From Bog-532 sp963830385 (lineage in GTDB: Bacteria; Actinomycetota; Actinomycetes; Streptosporangiales; Streptosporangiaceae): a stretch of 64,000 nucleotides of DNA. This document shows, in pieces, positions 40,625-48,973 of the stretch. The translations under genes and the position numbers were made by a program. Under the pieces are notes generated by a model. The model did not search any database. It had not been told where the DNA came from and saw only the letters and a list, made by a program, of their open reading frames with translations. Positions within the stretch are counted from its first letter, which is position 1, and each line of letters opens with the position of its first letter. The DNA lies in contig CAWHMD010000002.1 in the NCBI GenBank assembly GCA_963830385.1, positions 186,001-250,000 of the forward strand, read 5' to 3'.

Positions 40625-42002
40625 GCCCGGAGCCGCACTCGGGACGGCCGAAGAGGCCGGCCAGCTGCTGGCCCGCCAGCGCACCTTTCTCCAGGACGCC
40701 GCGCACCAGTTGCGGACCCCGATCACCATCGCGCTGGGCCACGCCGAGCTGCTGGCCGCCGAGCTGGACGGCCGCCGCGAGCAGCAGGACATCCACGTGG
40801 TGGTGGGCGAGCTGACCCGGCTGAAAAGCCTGAGCGAGCGGTTGCTGCTGATCGCCGCGTCCGAGGAGCCCGAATTCCTGTTCCTGTCCCCGGTCGCGCT
40901 GGACCGCCTCCTGGTCGACGCGCTGCAGCGCTGGCAGCCCACCGCCCGCCGGGTCTGGGCGACCGGCCAGCTGGACCCGGTGACCCTGGCTGCCGACCGG
41001 GAGCGCCTCGAGCTGGCCCTGGATGCCCTGCTGGAGAACGCCGTCCAGCACACCGGCGTGGGCGACACGATCAGGCTCTCGGTGACCCGCGACGACGAGG
41101 CGGCGACCGCCCGGCTCATCGTCGAGGACTCCGGTGAGGGCATCGAGCCGTCTGAGATCGATCACGTCTTCGAGCGCTTCCGGACCGGACCGGCCCGGGG
41201 CGGTCCCCACGGCACCGGACTCGGGCTGACCCTGGTCCGCGCGGTCGCCCTCGGCCACGCCGGTGAGGTGAGCGTGCGCAGCACACCCGGAGCAGGCAGC
41301 CGCTTCGAGCTGGCCCTCCCCGTCACCACGCTGCCTCGCCGGTACGCCCGGTTCCAGACCGAGAAGCCGGCCCGGCTGGGGCGGGTACGGCTGGGGCGAG
41401 TGCGGCTGGGGCGGGTGCGGGGACGGCCGCGCCCGGCCGTCGTGACCATGGCCGCGGTATGCGCCCTCGTGCTGGCCTCGGTCATCGCCGTCGACAGCGC
41501 CAGCCACCGGGGCGCGCCCGCCGCCGCTCCCGCCGCCCCGGCCTTCGCGCTGCCGTCGCTGCGCGATCCGGCCCAGCTGGTGTCGCTGGCCGCCTACCGC
41601 GGTCACCCGGTGATCGTGAACTTCTTCGCGTCCTGGTGTGGTCCCTGCCAACGGGAAACGCCGACCCTGGCCCGCTTCTACCGCACGGCGGACGGCAAGA
41701 CCATGATCATCGGCGTGGACGCGGACGACAGCGCCTCGGCGGCCCGCCACTTCGTCACCGAAGAGCGGGTGGGCTATCCGGTCGGCTTCGAGTCCACCCC
41801 GGGGGTGGCGGACGCCTACGGCGTGAGCGCGGCCGGGATCCCGGAGACCTTTTTCCTGAACGCCAGCCACCGCATCGTCAAACGGATCCTCGGCGACGTG
41901 ACGATGGCCGAACTGGCCGCGGACACCGCCCTGATGGACGGCCAGCACGCCAGCGCGTCCCGCTCTGTGGCCGCCGCCGACGGCTATGAGGATCGAGGCT
42001 GA
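40596..42002 (+). CDS. Histidine kinase fused to extracytoplasmic TlpA-like thioredoxin
   Basis: 468 residues, GTG start within the response-regulator gene. Residues ~25-85 are the HisKA helix pair with phospho-acceptor H37 (DAAHQLRTP); ~130-242 the ATPase with N148 (LLENAVQHT), VEDSGEGIEP and GTGLGLTLV. There is no N-terminal sensor or membrane helix. An arginine-rich repeat linker (~260-276) leads to one helix (~281-299), then a TlpA/ResA-type domain (~315-450) with C348 and C351 (FASWCGPCQ) and the cis-Pro loop GIPETFFLN. Topology predicts a cytoplasmic kinase and external redox domain, so it may sense envelope thiol or copper redox state. Continuous frame, no sign of frameshift. Confidence 0.88.
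   Translation: MRDTSLRRDRPGAALGTAEEAGQLLARQRTFLQDAAHQLRTPITIALGHAELLAAELDGRREQQDIHVVVGELTRLKSLSERLLLIAASEEPEFLFLSPVALDRLLVDALQRWQPTARRVWATGQLDPVTLAADRERLELALDALLENAVQHTGVGDTIRLSVTRDDEAATARLIVEDSGEGIEPSEIDHVFERFRTGPARGGPHGTGLGLTLVRAVALGHAGEVSVRSTPGAGSRFELALPVTTLPRRYARFQTEKPARLGRVRLGRVRLGRVRGRPRPAVVTMAAVCALVLASVIAVDSASHRGAPAAAPAAPAFALPSLRDPAQLVSLAAYRGHPVIVNFFASWCGPCQRETPTLARFYRTADGKTMIIGVDADDSASAARHFVTEERVGYPVGFESTPGVADAYGVSAAGIPETFFLNASHRIVKRILGDVTMAELAADTALMDGQHASASRSVAAADGYEDRG
41373..41417 (+). repeat. Three 15-base tandem repeats in the kinase-thioredoxin linker
   Basis: The unit CGGCTGGGGCGGGTA occurs three times in a row with few changes, encoding repeats of RLGRV. It lies exactly between the ATPase domain and the membrane helix, where repeat expansion could set linker length. 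Confidence 0.8.
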
Positions 42003-42005
42003 GCC

Positions 42006-42635
42006 GTGCAATCACCTCCGCGGACCGAGTCCCCGTACGCACCGATCCGGCGAACGGCGTGGCCGACCCGCCGCTCGCCCCGGCTGCTCTGGGTCGCGGG
42101 GGCGGTCGTGCTGGCCGCCGCCCTGGCCGTGGCCCTCGTGCACCGGCCCTCGCCGAGCGAGCGCGCGTCCGACCTGCGGGGGTTCCTGAGCGACATGAAC
42201 ACCGCCATCGAATCGTGCGCCGGCGGGGTCAGCGAGTCGCTGACCGCGATGCAGGGGATCGAGTCCGGGGCCAGCGACGACGTGGCCGACGGGGCCAAGG
42301 TCGCCACGGACGGTTCGACCAACTGCACGCTGGCCTACAGCATGCAGCTCGACGACCTGACTTCGTACCAGGTCACCGAGTCACTGACCGGCTATCACCT
42401 GGCATCCGTGGTCCGGGGGCTGGTGACCTGGGCCGACCCGGACGCCGTGCGGGTGCAGACCGACATCGCGGACGTGATCAGGGCCCCCACCCCGCAGGCC
42501 CGGGACCAGGCGACCGCCCAACTGCACAGCGCGCTGCGGGTGCTGGACGCGCAGCGAACCGCGGTGGACACGGTCATGGAGCACGCGATCAGGTCGCTGT
42601 CCGCGCACGCCGCACCGCCGAAGCTGCCGGGATGA
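42006..42635 (+). CDS. Membrane-anchored protein of unknown function
   Basis: 209 residues, GTG start 3 bases after the kinase-fusion stop. A basic N-terminus and one helix (~28-46, LLWVAGAVVLAAALAVALVH) anchor an external helical domain (~50-205) with two cysteines (IESCAGG; STNCTLAY) that could form a disulphide, a possible substrate of the adjacent thioredoxin domain. No known family recognised. Followed 16 bases later by the SCO fusion, so it belongs to the same operon. Confidence 0.72.
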   Translation: MQSPPRTESPYAPIRRTAWPTRRSPRLLWVAGAVVLAAALAVALVHRPSPSERASDLRGFLSDMNTAIESCAGGVSESLTAMQGIESGASDDVADGAKVATDGSTNCTLAYSMQLDDLTSYQVTESLTGYHLASVVRGLVTWADPDAVRVQTDIADVIRAPTPQARDQATAQLHSALRVLDAQRTAVDTVMEHAIRSLSAHAAPPKLPG

Positions 42636-42651
42636 GGGACGGCGGGGCGCG

Positions 42652-44487
42652 ATGCCGGGCATGATCTCGGGGCTGAACAGCCAGAACCCGACCATCGTGG
42701 CCGCGTTCCGCAGCGCCCTGGTGCATCAGGGGATCCTCGTGCTGGCCGTGTTCGCGGTGCTGGCCCTGGCTTGGCTGATCATCCGGGAATGGCTCCGCCC
42801 GGCGAGACCGACGGCGACCGCCGGAGTGGCCAAGGTCGCCGAACCCGCGTGGCGCCAGCTGCTGCGGATCGGCTTCGGTGTCATCTGGATCTTCGACGGC
42901 CTGCTGCAGGCGCAGCCGGCCATGGCCGCGGGGCTGCCCTCGAAGGTCATCCAGCCGGCCGCGGCAAACTCGCCCGGCTGGGTGCGGCACATCGTGAACT
43001 GGGCGGGCACCAGCTGGTCCTACCATCCGGTCCAGGCCGGCGCCGCGGCCGTCTGGATCCAGATCGGTATCGGGGTCTGGCTGATCACCGCGTCGCGGGG
43101 ACCGTGGTCCCGGCTGGCCGGGCTGGCCAGCGCCGGCTGGGCGCTGGTGGTCTGGGTGTTCGGCGAGGCCTTCGGCGGTATCTTCGCGCCCGGCCTGACC
43201 TGGCTGTTCGGCGCGCCCGGGGCCGCAGCGTTCTACCTGGCCGCAGGCCTTTTGATCGCCGCGCCGCAGCGCAGCTGGCGGACGTCACAGCTGGGCCGGA
43301 CGATGCTGGGTGGGCTGGGCGCCTTCTTCGCCGGCATGGCGGTACTGCAGGCCTGGCCCGGCCGCGGCTTCTGGCAGGGCACGCTGCACGGCGGCAGCGG
43401 CACGCTGACCGGGATGATCCGGTCCATGGCGGCCACCCCGCAGCCCGCGCTGCTGGCCGGGTGGGTGCGCAGCTTCGCCGGGTTCACCGCGGCGCACGGC
43501 TTCGCGGTGAACCTGTTCGCGGTGATCGCGCTGGCGGTGATCGGCGCGGGCCTGCTGACCGCTGGAGGCGGGCGGCCGGGGCTGCTCCGCCTGACCGTCA
43601 TCGCGATGGCCGGGCTCTGCCTGGCGGACTGGGTGCTGGTCGAGGACTTCGGCTTCTTCGGCGGGCTCGGCACCGATCCGAACAGTATGATTCCGCTGGC
43701 CCTGCTGGGGGTGGCCGGCTACCTGGCGCTGACCCGGGCTCCGGAAACCACGGCTGAGCCGGGCGCGGTCCCGGCCGCCGCACCGGCGGCGCGGTTCCGG
43801 CCGGCCCGGCTGGCGCGGGCCTTCGGCGCGGCGGGCACCCGGTCGGTCCTGACCACCTGGGCGGTGGTGATCGTCGGTCTCGGTGCGGTCCCGATGGCGA
43901 TTGCCCAGGCCAGTGACAACGCCGACCCGATCCTCGCCCAGGCGGTCGACGGGGACGCCGCCCCGCTCAACGTCACGGCTCCCTCCTTCACGCTGACCAA
44001 TCAGTACGGCCAGCCCGCCAGCCTGGCCGGGCTGCGCGGCAAGGTGGTGCTGCTCACCTTCCTCGACCCGGTCTGCACCAGCGACTGCCCGATCATCGCG
44101 CAGGAGTTCCGCCAGGCCGATCAGATGCTCGGCGCGAACGCCCGGCACGTCGAAATGGTGGCGATCGTGGCCAACCCGATCTACTGGTCCGTCGCCTACA
44201 CCAGGGCTTTCGACCAGCAGGAGCGGCTGACCGGGCTGCGGAACTGGCTCTTCCTGACCGGCACCCTGGGCCAGCTGCGGCAGACCTGGAAGAACTACGG
44301 CGTCGCGGCGGAGATCCTGCCCGCCGGGGGGATGATCGCCCACAGCGACCTGGTCTTCGTCATCGACGCGAGCGGCCACACCCGGACGGAGCTGAACTTC
44401 GATCCGGGACCGGGGACGTCCAGCACGGAGTCGTCGTTCGCCGCCGAGCTGACCAGCGCGGCCGACCACCTGTCGGCGCCGTCATGA
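42652..44487 (+). CDS. Multi-pass membrane domain fused to SCO1/SenC copper chaperone (copy 1)
   Basis: 611 residues. Residues ~1-420 contain about eight membrane helices with the motif FGVIWIFDGLLQAQPAM and VVWVFGEAFGGIFAPG (DoxX-like in character). The C-terminal ~450-605 is an SCO domain: FTLTNQYGQPASLAGLRGK, LLTFLDPVCTSDCPIIAQEF with the copper-binding CxxxC, and the later His in IAHSDLVFVID. SCO proteins insert copper into CuA of oxidase subunit II. The start MPGM-SGLN is shared with a second copy at 54.6 kb. Overlaps the next lipoprotein by ATGA. Confidence 0.88.
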   Translation: MPGMISGLNSQNPTIVAAFRSALVHQGILVLAVFAVLALAWLIIREWLRPARPTATAGVAKVAEPAWRQLLRIGFGVIWIFDGLLQAQPAMAAGLPSKVIQPAAANSPGWVRHIVNWAGTSWSYHPVQAGAAAVWIQIGIGVWLITASRGPWSRLAGLASAGWALVVWVFGEAFGGIFAPGLTWLFGAPGAAAFYLAAGLLIAAPQRSWRTSQLGRTMLGGLGAFFAGMAVLQAWPGRGFWQGTLHGGSGTLTGMIRSMAATPQPALLAGWVRSFAGFTAAHGFAVNLFAVIALAVIGAGLLTAGGGRPGLLRLTVIAMAGLCLADWVLVEDFGFFGGLGTDPNSMIPLALLGVAGYLALTRAPETTAEPGAVPAAAPAARFRPARLARAFGAAGTRSVLTTWAVVIVGLGAVPMAIAQASDNADPILAQAVDGDAAPLNVTAPSFTLTNQYGQPASLAGLRGKVVLLTFLDPVCTSDCPIIAQEFRQADQMLGANARHVEMVAIVANPIYWSVAYTRAFDQQERLTGLRNWLFLTGTLGQLRQTWKNYGVAAEILPAGGMIAHSDLVFVIDASGHTRTELNFDPGPGTSSTESSFAAELTSAADHLSAPS

Positions 44488-45643
44488 GGACGCGGGGAGC
44501 TGGCACCGTGGCCGGCGCCGTAGCTGGTTTGCTCGCCTGCGCCCTGGCCACCGGCTGTGGCAGCACGCCGGCCGGGACGGTGCGGGAGATCGCCGTGGCG
44601 GCCACGCCGCCGCCGCTGGCCACCGCCGCCACCGGGAACTCCGGAGCCGGGTGGGCCGTCGTGGAGATGGGCGGAGCGGCGAGCCAGGAAGACAACTTCT
44701 GGGAGCTGTTCGTGCGGCCGGCCGGAAGCACCACCTGGCGGCTCGCCACCCCGCCCGGAGTGGCCGACAACGGCGGCATCGAGGTCACCGGTACGGCCGG
44801 GTCGCTGACCGCCGGGTTCCGGCCGAGTCAGGACCTGACGTTCTCACCGCTCACGGCCACCAGTGACGACGGGGCCAGCTGGTCTCAGGCCGGCCCGGTC
44901 AGCCCCGGCCTGGCCGAGGCGCCGGATGCGCTGGCCTCCGGCCCCGGCGGCCGGCTCATCGCCCTGACCAGCGGCGGGACCGCTGAGCTGAGACCGGGTA
45001 CCGGAGCCAGGTGGACCCGGCTGGCCAGCGTGCGGGCGGTGACGCGCACCGCCGCGGGACAGGCCTGCGGGCTGACCGGCTTCACGGCCGCCACGTTCGG
45101 CCCGGCCGGAGTTCCGATGCTGGCCGGCGGCTGCAGCCGCCCCGGAACCGCGGGGATCTTTGCCGAGTACGGCGGGAGCTGGCAGGCGGCCGGCCTGGCC
45201 GTGCCCGGTTCACTGGCCGGCCAGGACGTCGACGTGCTCGGGATGAGCGCGACCGGCAACGGCGTCGTGGTGCTGCTGCAGGCCGGGTCGGGACCGAAGG
45301 CCAGCCTGTTCTCGGCCTGGTCCCGGGCAGGCGGATGGGTCGTGTCGGCCCCGCTGGCCGCCGGGGCCGGCGGACCGCGATCGGAGTCGTTCGGGCCGGG
45401 GGCGGCGGTGGCCGTCCTGCTGCCCGGGAGCCGCGGCGAGACCCTGGCCGGGCCGGGATCGTCGTGGCGCGCACTCCCCCGGCTGCCCGCCACCGCCGCA
45501 GCGCTCGCCCTGGGGACCGGCGGCCGGGTGGACGCGCTGACCGTCCACGCCGGGACGTTCGCCGACTGGCGGCTCGGGCCGGCGGGGGCTGGGGCCTGGC
45601 CCAGTCGGTGCGCGTCAGCATTCCCTACGGTTCGTCGGGCTAG
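44484..45643 (+). pseudogene. Lipoprotein (copy 1) with a single-base frameshift near its end
   Basis: About 386 residues expected. Lipobox LATGCGST after a signal peptide; the mature part matches the copy at 56.4 kb throughout (FWELFVRPAGSTTWRLATPP; TAGFRPSQDLTFSPL; PDALASGPGGRLIA). At the G-run 45584-45588 the frame shifts: adding one G would give GGWGLAQSVRVSIPYGSSG and a TAG at 45641-45643, matching the other copy's ending. As written, the frame runs on into ctaG, giving a 696-residue fusion. Could be a true mutation, programmed slippage or a sequencing error. Confidence 0.75.
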
Positions 45644-45650
45644 GGGCGCC

Positions 45651-46574
45651 ATGAGCTATCTGACCGCGCACTGGTCCTTCGACCCGTTCCTCATCGTGGC
45701 GATAGTGCTGGTGGCCTGGCACGAAATCGGCCTGGCCCGGCTGGCCCGGCGTTCCCGCCCGGAGCGGACCCGGCAGCGCAGGCGCCGGTCGTTCTGGTTC
45801 TACGGCGGGCTGGTGGTCCTGCTGATCGCGGTGGAGTCACCGGTCGACTACTGGGCCGACGACTACTTTTTCGTGCACATGATCCAGCATCTGCTGCTGA
45901 TGTTCGCGGCCCCGACCCTGATCGTGGCCGGAGCCCCGTGGCAGCCGCTGCTCGACGCGCTGCCCGGGCACGCCGGCCGCAGCGCGACCGCCGGAGTGCT
46001 GCGCGGCGGCTGGTCACGGCCGCTGCGCGCGGTGGCCGGCTGGCTGCTGCGGCCGTGGGTCGCGGTGGCGGCGTTCAACGTGGTCATGCTGGCCTGGCAC
46101 ATCCCGGCGCTGTTCGATCTAGCCGAGAACAACCAGCTGGTGCACGTCTGGCTGATGCACGCCAGCTTCCTGCTGGCGGGGGTGCTGTTCTGGCTGCAGT
46201 TCATCCCCTCGCCCCCGTTCCGGATGCGGATGCCGCCGCTCTCGCAAGCGCTGGCGCTGGTGGCCACGAACGTGATCATGTGGATCCTGGCCATGTCGAT
46301 GAGCATCCTGACCCAGGTCTCCTGGTACCCGGTCTACAACCACATCGCCGGGGTCACGCTGCCCCCGTTCGCCGACCAGCAGATCGGGGCCGGAATCCTC
46401 TGGGTCTGCGGGGACTTCTGGGCCATCCCCGCCCTGATCGTGGTGGCCCGCCGCATCATCAACGACGATGGCAGCCTGAACTCCGCGGTGGACCGGATCC
46501 TGTCCGGCCGCCGGGAGGCCGGCGGTACGGACCTCCCGCCCGCCGCCACCTGGACGACCCGGGCCCGGCGCTAG
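45651..46574 (+). CDS. ctaG: CtaG-family cytochrome c oxidase assembly factor
   Basis: 307 residues from ATG 45651, just after the restored lipoprotein stop. A caa3_CtaG-type membrane protein: DPFLIVAIVLVAWHEIGLAR, FFVHMIQHLLLMFAAPTLIV, NVVMLAWHIPALFDLAE, LVHVWLMHASFLLAGVLFWL, with several membrane-embedded His that may bind copper. It assists copper insertion into the oxidase. In the written sequence it is in frame with the lipoprotein because of the upstream frameshift; I treat it as a separate gene. Confidence 0.88.
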   Translation: MSYLTAHWSFDPFLIVAIVLVAWHEIGLARLARRSRPERTRQRRRRSFWFYGGLVVLLIAVESPVDYWADDYFFVHMIQHLLLMFAAPTLIVAGAPWQPLLDALPGHAGRSATAGVLRGGWSRPLRAVAGWLLRPWVAVAAFNVVMLAWHIPALFDLAENNQLVHVWLMHASFLLAGVLFWLQFIPSPPFRMRMPPLSQALALVATNVIMWILAMSMSILTQVSWYPVYNHIAGVTLPPFADQQIGAGILWVCGDFWAIPALIVVARRIINDDGSLNSAVDRILSGRREAGGTDLPPAATWTTRARR

Positions 46575-46589
46575 TCCCGGCGGCCCGGG

Positions 46590-47300
46590 TCAGATCATGA
46601 TGATCAGCATGAACGCCATCGTGACGCCCATGGCGATGCGGCAGCCGCGGGCCACGGCCGGGCTGAGCAGGCCGGTGAGTGCCGGGGCGATTGGGGCTGG
46701 TGGGGGCGGGGGGGCAGCGGGGGCCAGGGGGGTTCCGGGGGCCAAGGCGGCGGTGGTGGCCAGGGCTGGGGCTGGGGTGGCGGGGCTCAGGCGGGGGGCG
46801 GGGCTCAGGCGGGGGGCGGGGACGCGGTTGAGGTCGGCGACCACGTAGGCGCAGAGGAGGAAGGCGAACAGGAGGGCCAGGGTGGGCAGGCGCAGCGACT
46901 GGCCTGCGGCGGACATGCCGGCCATGGCCGAGGTGCTGTGGCCGGTGGCGGGGCGCAGGGCCAGGAACATGTAGAGCATGGCGGCGCTGTGCAGGAGGTG
47001 CGGGGCGTGATGCTCGCTGACCAGGGCACGCAGGCCGCGGGCGGACTGGTACTCGCGGGTGACGCGGCAGGCGAACCACACGGTCAGGGCGGCGAAGACG
47101 ATCTCCCAGGCGAGCGCCGGGAGCGTGCTCAGGCTGGCCACCAGGGTGCCGGCCATCGCCACGCCCATCAGCAGGTGGGAGACGTCGATGTCGGCGTCGC
47201 GACCGGCTCGCCGGGCCAGGGCCAGGCGGGCGGCGCTGACCGTGGCTACCAGCAGCATGACGGCGGCGAAGATGTCCAGGAGCCAGACGGGGACACTCAC
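46590..47300 (-). CDS. DUF5134 membrane protein
   Basis: 236 residues, about six helices. A His-rich segment EHHAPHLLHSAAMLYMFLAL lies before GHSTSAMAGM; together these His and Met residues look like a copper site within the membrane. A low-complexity Pro/Ala region (~155-205) includes a duplicated APRLSP encoded by an 18-base tandem repeat. DUF5134 has no proven role. Its start overlaps the upstream membrane gene by four bases, so the two are coupled. Confidence 0.8.
   Translation of the reverse strand: MSVPVWLLDIFAAVMLLVATVSAARLALARRAGRDADIDVSHLLMGVAMAGTLVASLSTLPALAWEIVFAALTVWFACRVTREYQSARGLRALVSEHHAPHLLHSAAMLYMFLALRPATGHSTSAMAGMSAAGQSLRLPTLALLFAFLLCAYVVADLNRVPAPRLSPAPRLSPATPAPALATTAALAPGTPLAPAAPPPPPAPIAPALTGLLSPAVARGCRIAMGVTMAFMLIIMI
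46783..46818 (-). repeat. Two 18-base tandem repeats in the DUF5134 gene
   Basis: GGGCTCAGGCGGGGGGCG occurs twice without change on the plus strand and encodes the doubled APRLSP in the reverse gene. Confidence 0.85.
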
Positions 47301-48223
47301 GACTGCGCCTCAAGCTGGGCCGGCCAGTAGGCCAGCGCGATCAGCACCAGCAGCGGGCCGGAGTTGGGGTCGGTCATACCCCCGGCCAGGACGCCCCCGA
47401 ACGCCTGGCCCGGAATCCAGATCAGCAGGCCGACCAGCACGGCCGCCCAGACCATGACCCGCAGGGCCGGGGCGGGCAGGTAGACGGCCAGGGCCAGCAG
47501 GATGAACACCACCGCCAGCCCGGTCGAGAAGGCCAGGCCGCGATGGGCGGTCAGCGAACCGGCGCCGTTGACCAGCGCGGCCAGCCAGCGGGGCTGACCG
47601 GCGGCCATCGACGTGATGTCGTCGTGGACGGCCTGCGGTGCCCGGTTGACCGGGAGCAGCTGGATCGCGGCCAGGCCGCCCCACAGGACCAGCCACAGGG
47701 CCCGGGCCACCGGGGCGCCGACGGCCCGGGCGGCCACGAATGGACCGGACCGGTCCCGCGGCCAGAGCAGCACCGCCAGCAGCGCGTAGAGGATGACGGC
47801 GCCGGGGCCACCCGCCACCGCGCTGTCGGGGGTGGCCAGCACGCCGCCGAGGCCCTCGCCGAACCACCACACGCCCAGCGCCCAGGCGATCGACGCGCCG
47901 AGCGCGACCCGGGCCGTGGGCCGCCAGGCGATGCCCAGGCCGAGCAGCAGCTGGATCGTGGCGAAGACCGCGTTCAGCAGCACCGGGTTGTGCTCGACCA
48001 GGTGCGCGTCCCAGGTGATGGGGGCGGCGATCACGGCCGGGTTGCCGTCGGCCGCGCCCGCCAGCATCTGGCCGAACGCCTTGGTGAACATCCACGACTG
48101 GTACTGCAGCAGCCCGTCCAGCAGCCACGCGGCGGCCAGGCCGAGCTGCAGGACCCGGCGGCCGTCCACGGCCGTACGGGTGACGCTCGCCGCCCCTGGC
48201 GGGGCCGTCGAGACGGCGGTCAT
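47297..48223 (-). CDS. Stand-alone membrane protein related to the SCO-fusion membrane domain
   Basis: 308 residues from ATG 48223, preceded by GGGGAGCAGG; the frame opens further upstream. About eight helices. AAAWLLDGLLQYQSWM, VEHNPVLLNAVFATIQLLLG and ALGVWWFGEGLGGVLA correspond position by position to the membrane half of the two SCO fusions (W-x2-DGLLQ-x-Q, WWFGE-x-GG). So it is the same domain without SCO. Coupled to the DUF5134 gene. Probable role in copper or oxidase assembly, by association only. Confidence 0.8.
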   Translation of the reverse strand: MTAVSTAPPGAASVTRTAVDGRRVLQLGLAAAWLLDGLLQYQSWMFTKAFGQMLAGAADGNPAVIAAPITWDAHLVEHNPVLLNAVFATIQLLLGLGIAWRPTARVALGASIAWALGVWWFGEGLGGVLATPDSAVAGGPGAVILYALLAVLLWPRDRSGPFVAARAVGAPVARALWLVLWGGLAAIQLLPVNRAPQAVHDDITSMAAGQPRWLAALVNGAGSLTAHRGLAFSTGLAVVFILLALAVYLPAPALRVMVWAAVLVGLLIWIPGQAFGGVLAGGMTDPNSGPLLVLIALAYWPAQLEAQS

Positions 48224-48522
48224 AAGCCTGCTCCCCGTAAAGTGCGCACTCCGGCGATGACCCGGTAACCGGGGCATCTGTGACCTTTTAATAAGAATGG
48301 TAAAGGGCGGGGAATTGCCCGGCAAGCCGTTTTTCCGGAGTCGTTTTTTCATAAGAAATCGCAGCTCAGCGGCTATCTGATCGATATTAGGCAGACCAGG
48401 TAGGGGTATCCGTGAAACCCGCCGGGGGTATCAATTAAACCCAGGTGGGGTATCAAAAGCTTGACGGCCCGTCAAACACGTGTGACGCTCAGTTTCACAT
48501 TCGCCGAAAGAATGGAGCGACC
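48224..48522. promoter_or_regulatory. Divergent control region upstream of the Cys-rich small protein
   Basis: 299 bases, AT-richer than the flanks, no gene. The right half holds three GGGGTATC direct repeats and then the inverted repeat TTGACG-gcc-CGTCAA at 48461-48475. The left half (TTTTAATAAGAATGGTAAAG) probably includes the promoter of the reverse membrane operon. Confidence 0.55.
48403..48454 (+). repeat. Three GGGGTATC direct repeats spaced exactly 22 bases
   Basis: Identical octamers start at 48403, 48425 and 48447. Spacing of two helical turns puts all three on one DNA face. The motif resembles half of a CsoR-type copper operator (GTATC/GATACC with a G-run), and csoR lies 0.5 kb away. 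They precede the gene at 48523. Confidence 0.7.
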
Positions 48523-48741
48523 GTGAAAGGCATGAGCCAGTTCGCCGTCCTGTGCGGGCAGTGCAGCTGTGGCTGTCCCGAGCTGTTCGTGGACCACGAC
48601 GCGCCGGCCGACAAGCAGATCGTCATCACCGACGACTTCGGGCAGCGGGTGCAGATGAGCGCGGACCAGTTCGCCGTGCTGGTCGAGGAGGCGCGGTCGG
48701 GCCGCCTGGACCGGGCGGTGGCCGAGCTTACGGCGTCTTGA
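48523..48741 (+). CDS. Small Cys-rich protein (CGQCSCGCP)
   Basis: 72 residues from GTG 48523 with GGAG upstream; ATG 48532 is an alternative. The N-terminal CGQCSCGCPELFVDHDA has four closely spaced cysteines and suggests a copper- or zinc-binding knuckle; the rest (QIVITDDFGQRVQMSADQF) is a short beta/helix fold. It lies behind triple GGGGTATC repeats and converges with copZ, overlapping its end by 14 bases. A metal-induced buffer protein is likely but unproven. Confidence 0.75.
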   Translation: MKGMSQFAVLCGQCSCGCPELFVDHDAPADKQIVITDDFGQRVQMSADQFAVLVEEARSGRLDRAVAELTAS

Positions 48742-48946
48742 TGAGGTAGCCGCCGGCCTCGTCGAGGGCCTCGGCCACCGTGGGCTCGGGGAGGGGGGCG
48801 TCGCTGGTCACGGTGACCAGGGACATGCCATCGGGGACCAGTTCGACGCCCACCTCGGACACTCCGGCCAGGCCGCCGAGCTCAGTGGTCACCGCGCGCA
48901 CGCAGTGCTCGCAGGTCATGCCGGTCACCGGGTAGATCGTCGTCAT
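48728..48946 (-). CDS. copZ: CopZ-like copper chaperone (HMA domain)
   Basis: 72 residues, a single heavy-metal-associated domain: YPVTGMTCEHCVRAVTTELG with the GMTCxxC copper site, and GGYLIK at the end. It should carry Cu(I) to the ATPases or to CsoR. It lies 27 bases downstream of csoR in the same direction. Confidence 0.92.
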   Translation of the reverse strand: MTTIYPVTGMTCEHCVRAVTTELGGLAGVSEVGVELVPDGMSLVTVTSDAPLPEPTVAEALDEAGGYLIKTP

Positions 48947-48973
48947 GGCACGAGACTACTACGTCGCGTCGTT

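Noticed and set aside
44484..46574. 696-residue lipoprotein-CtaG fusion as a real single protein
   Set aside because: The paralogue shows the proper lipoprotein end in the other frame, and ctaG has its own start; a one-base change explains the fusion better. Kept as a finding.
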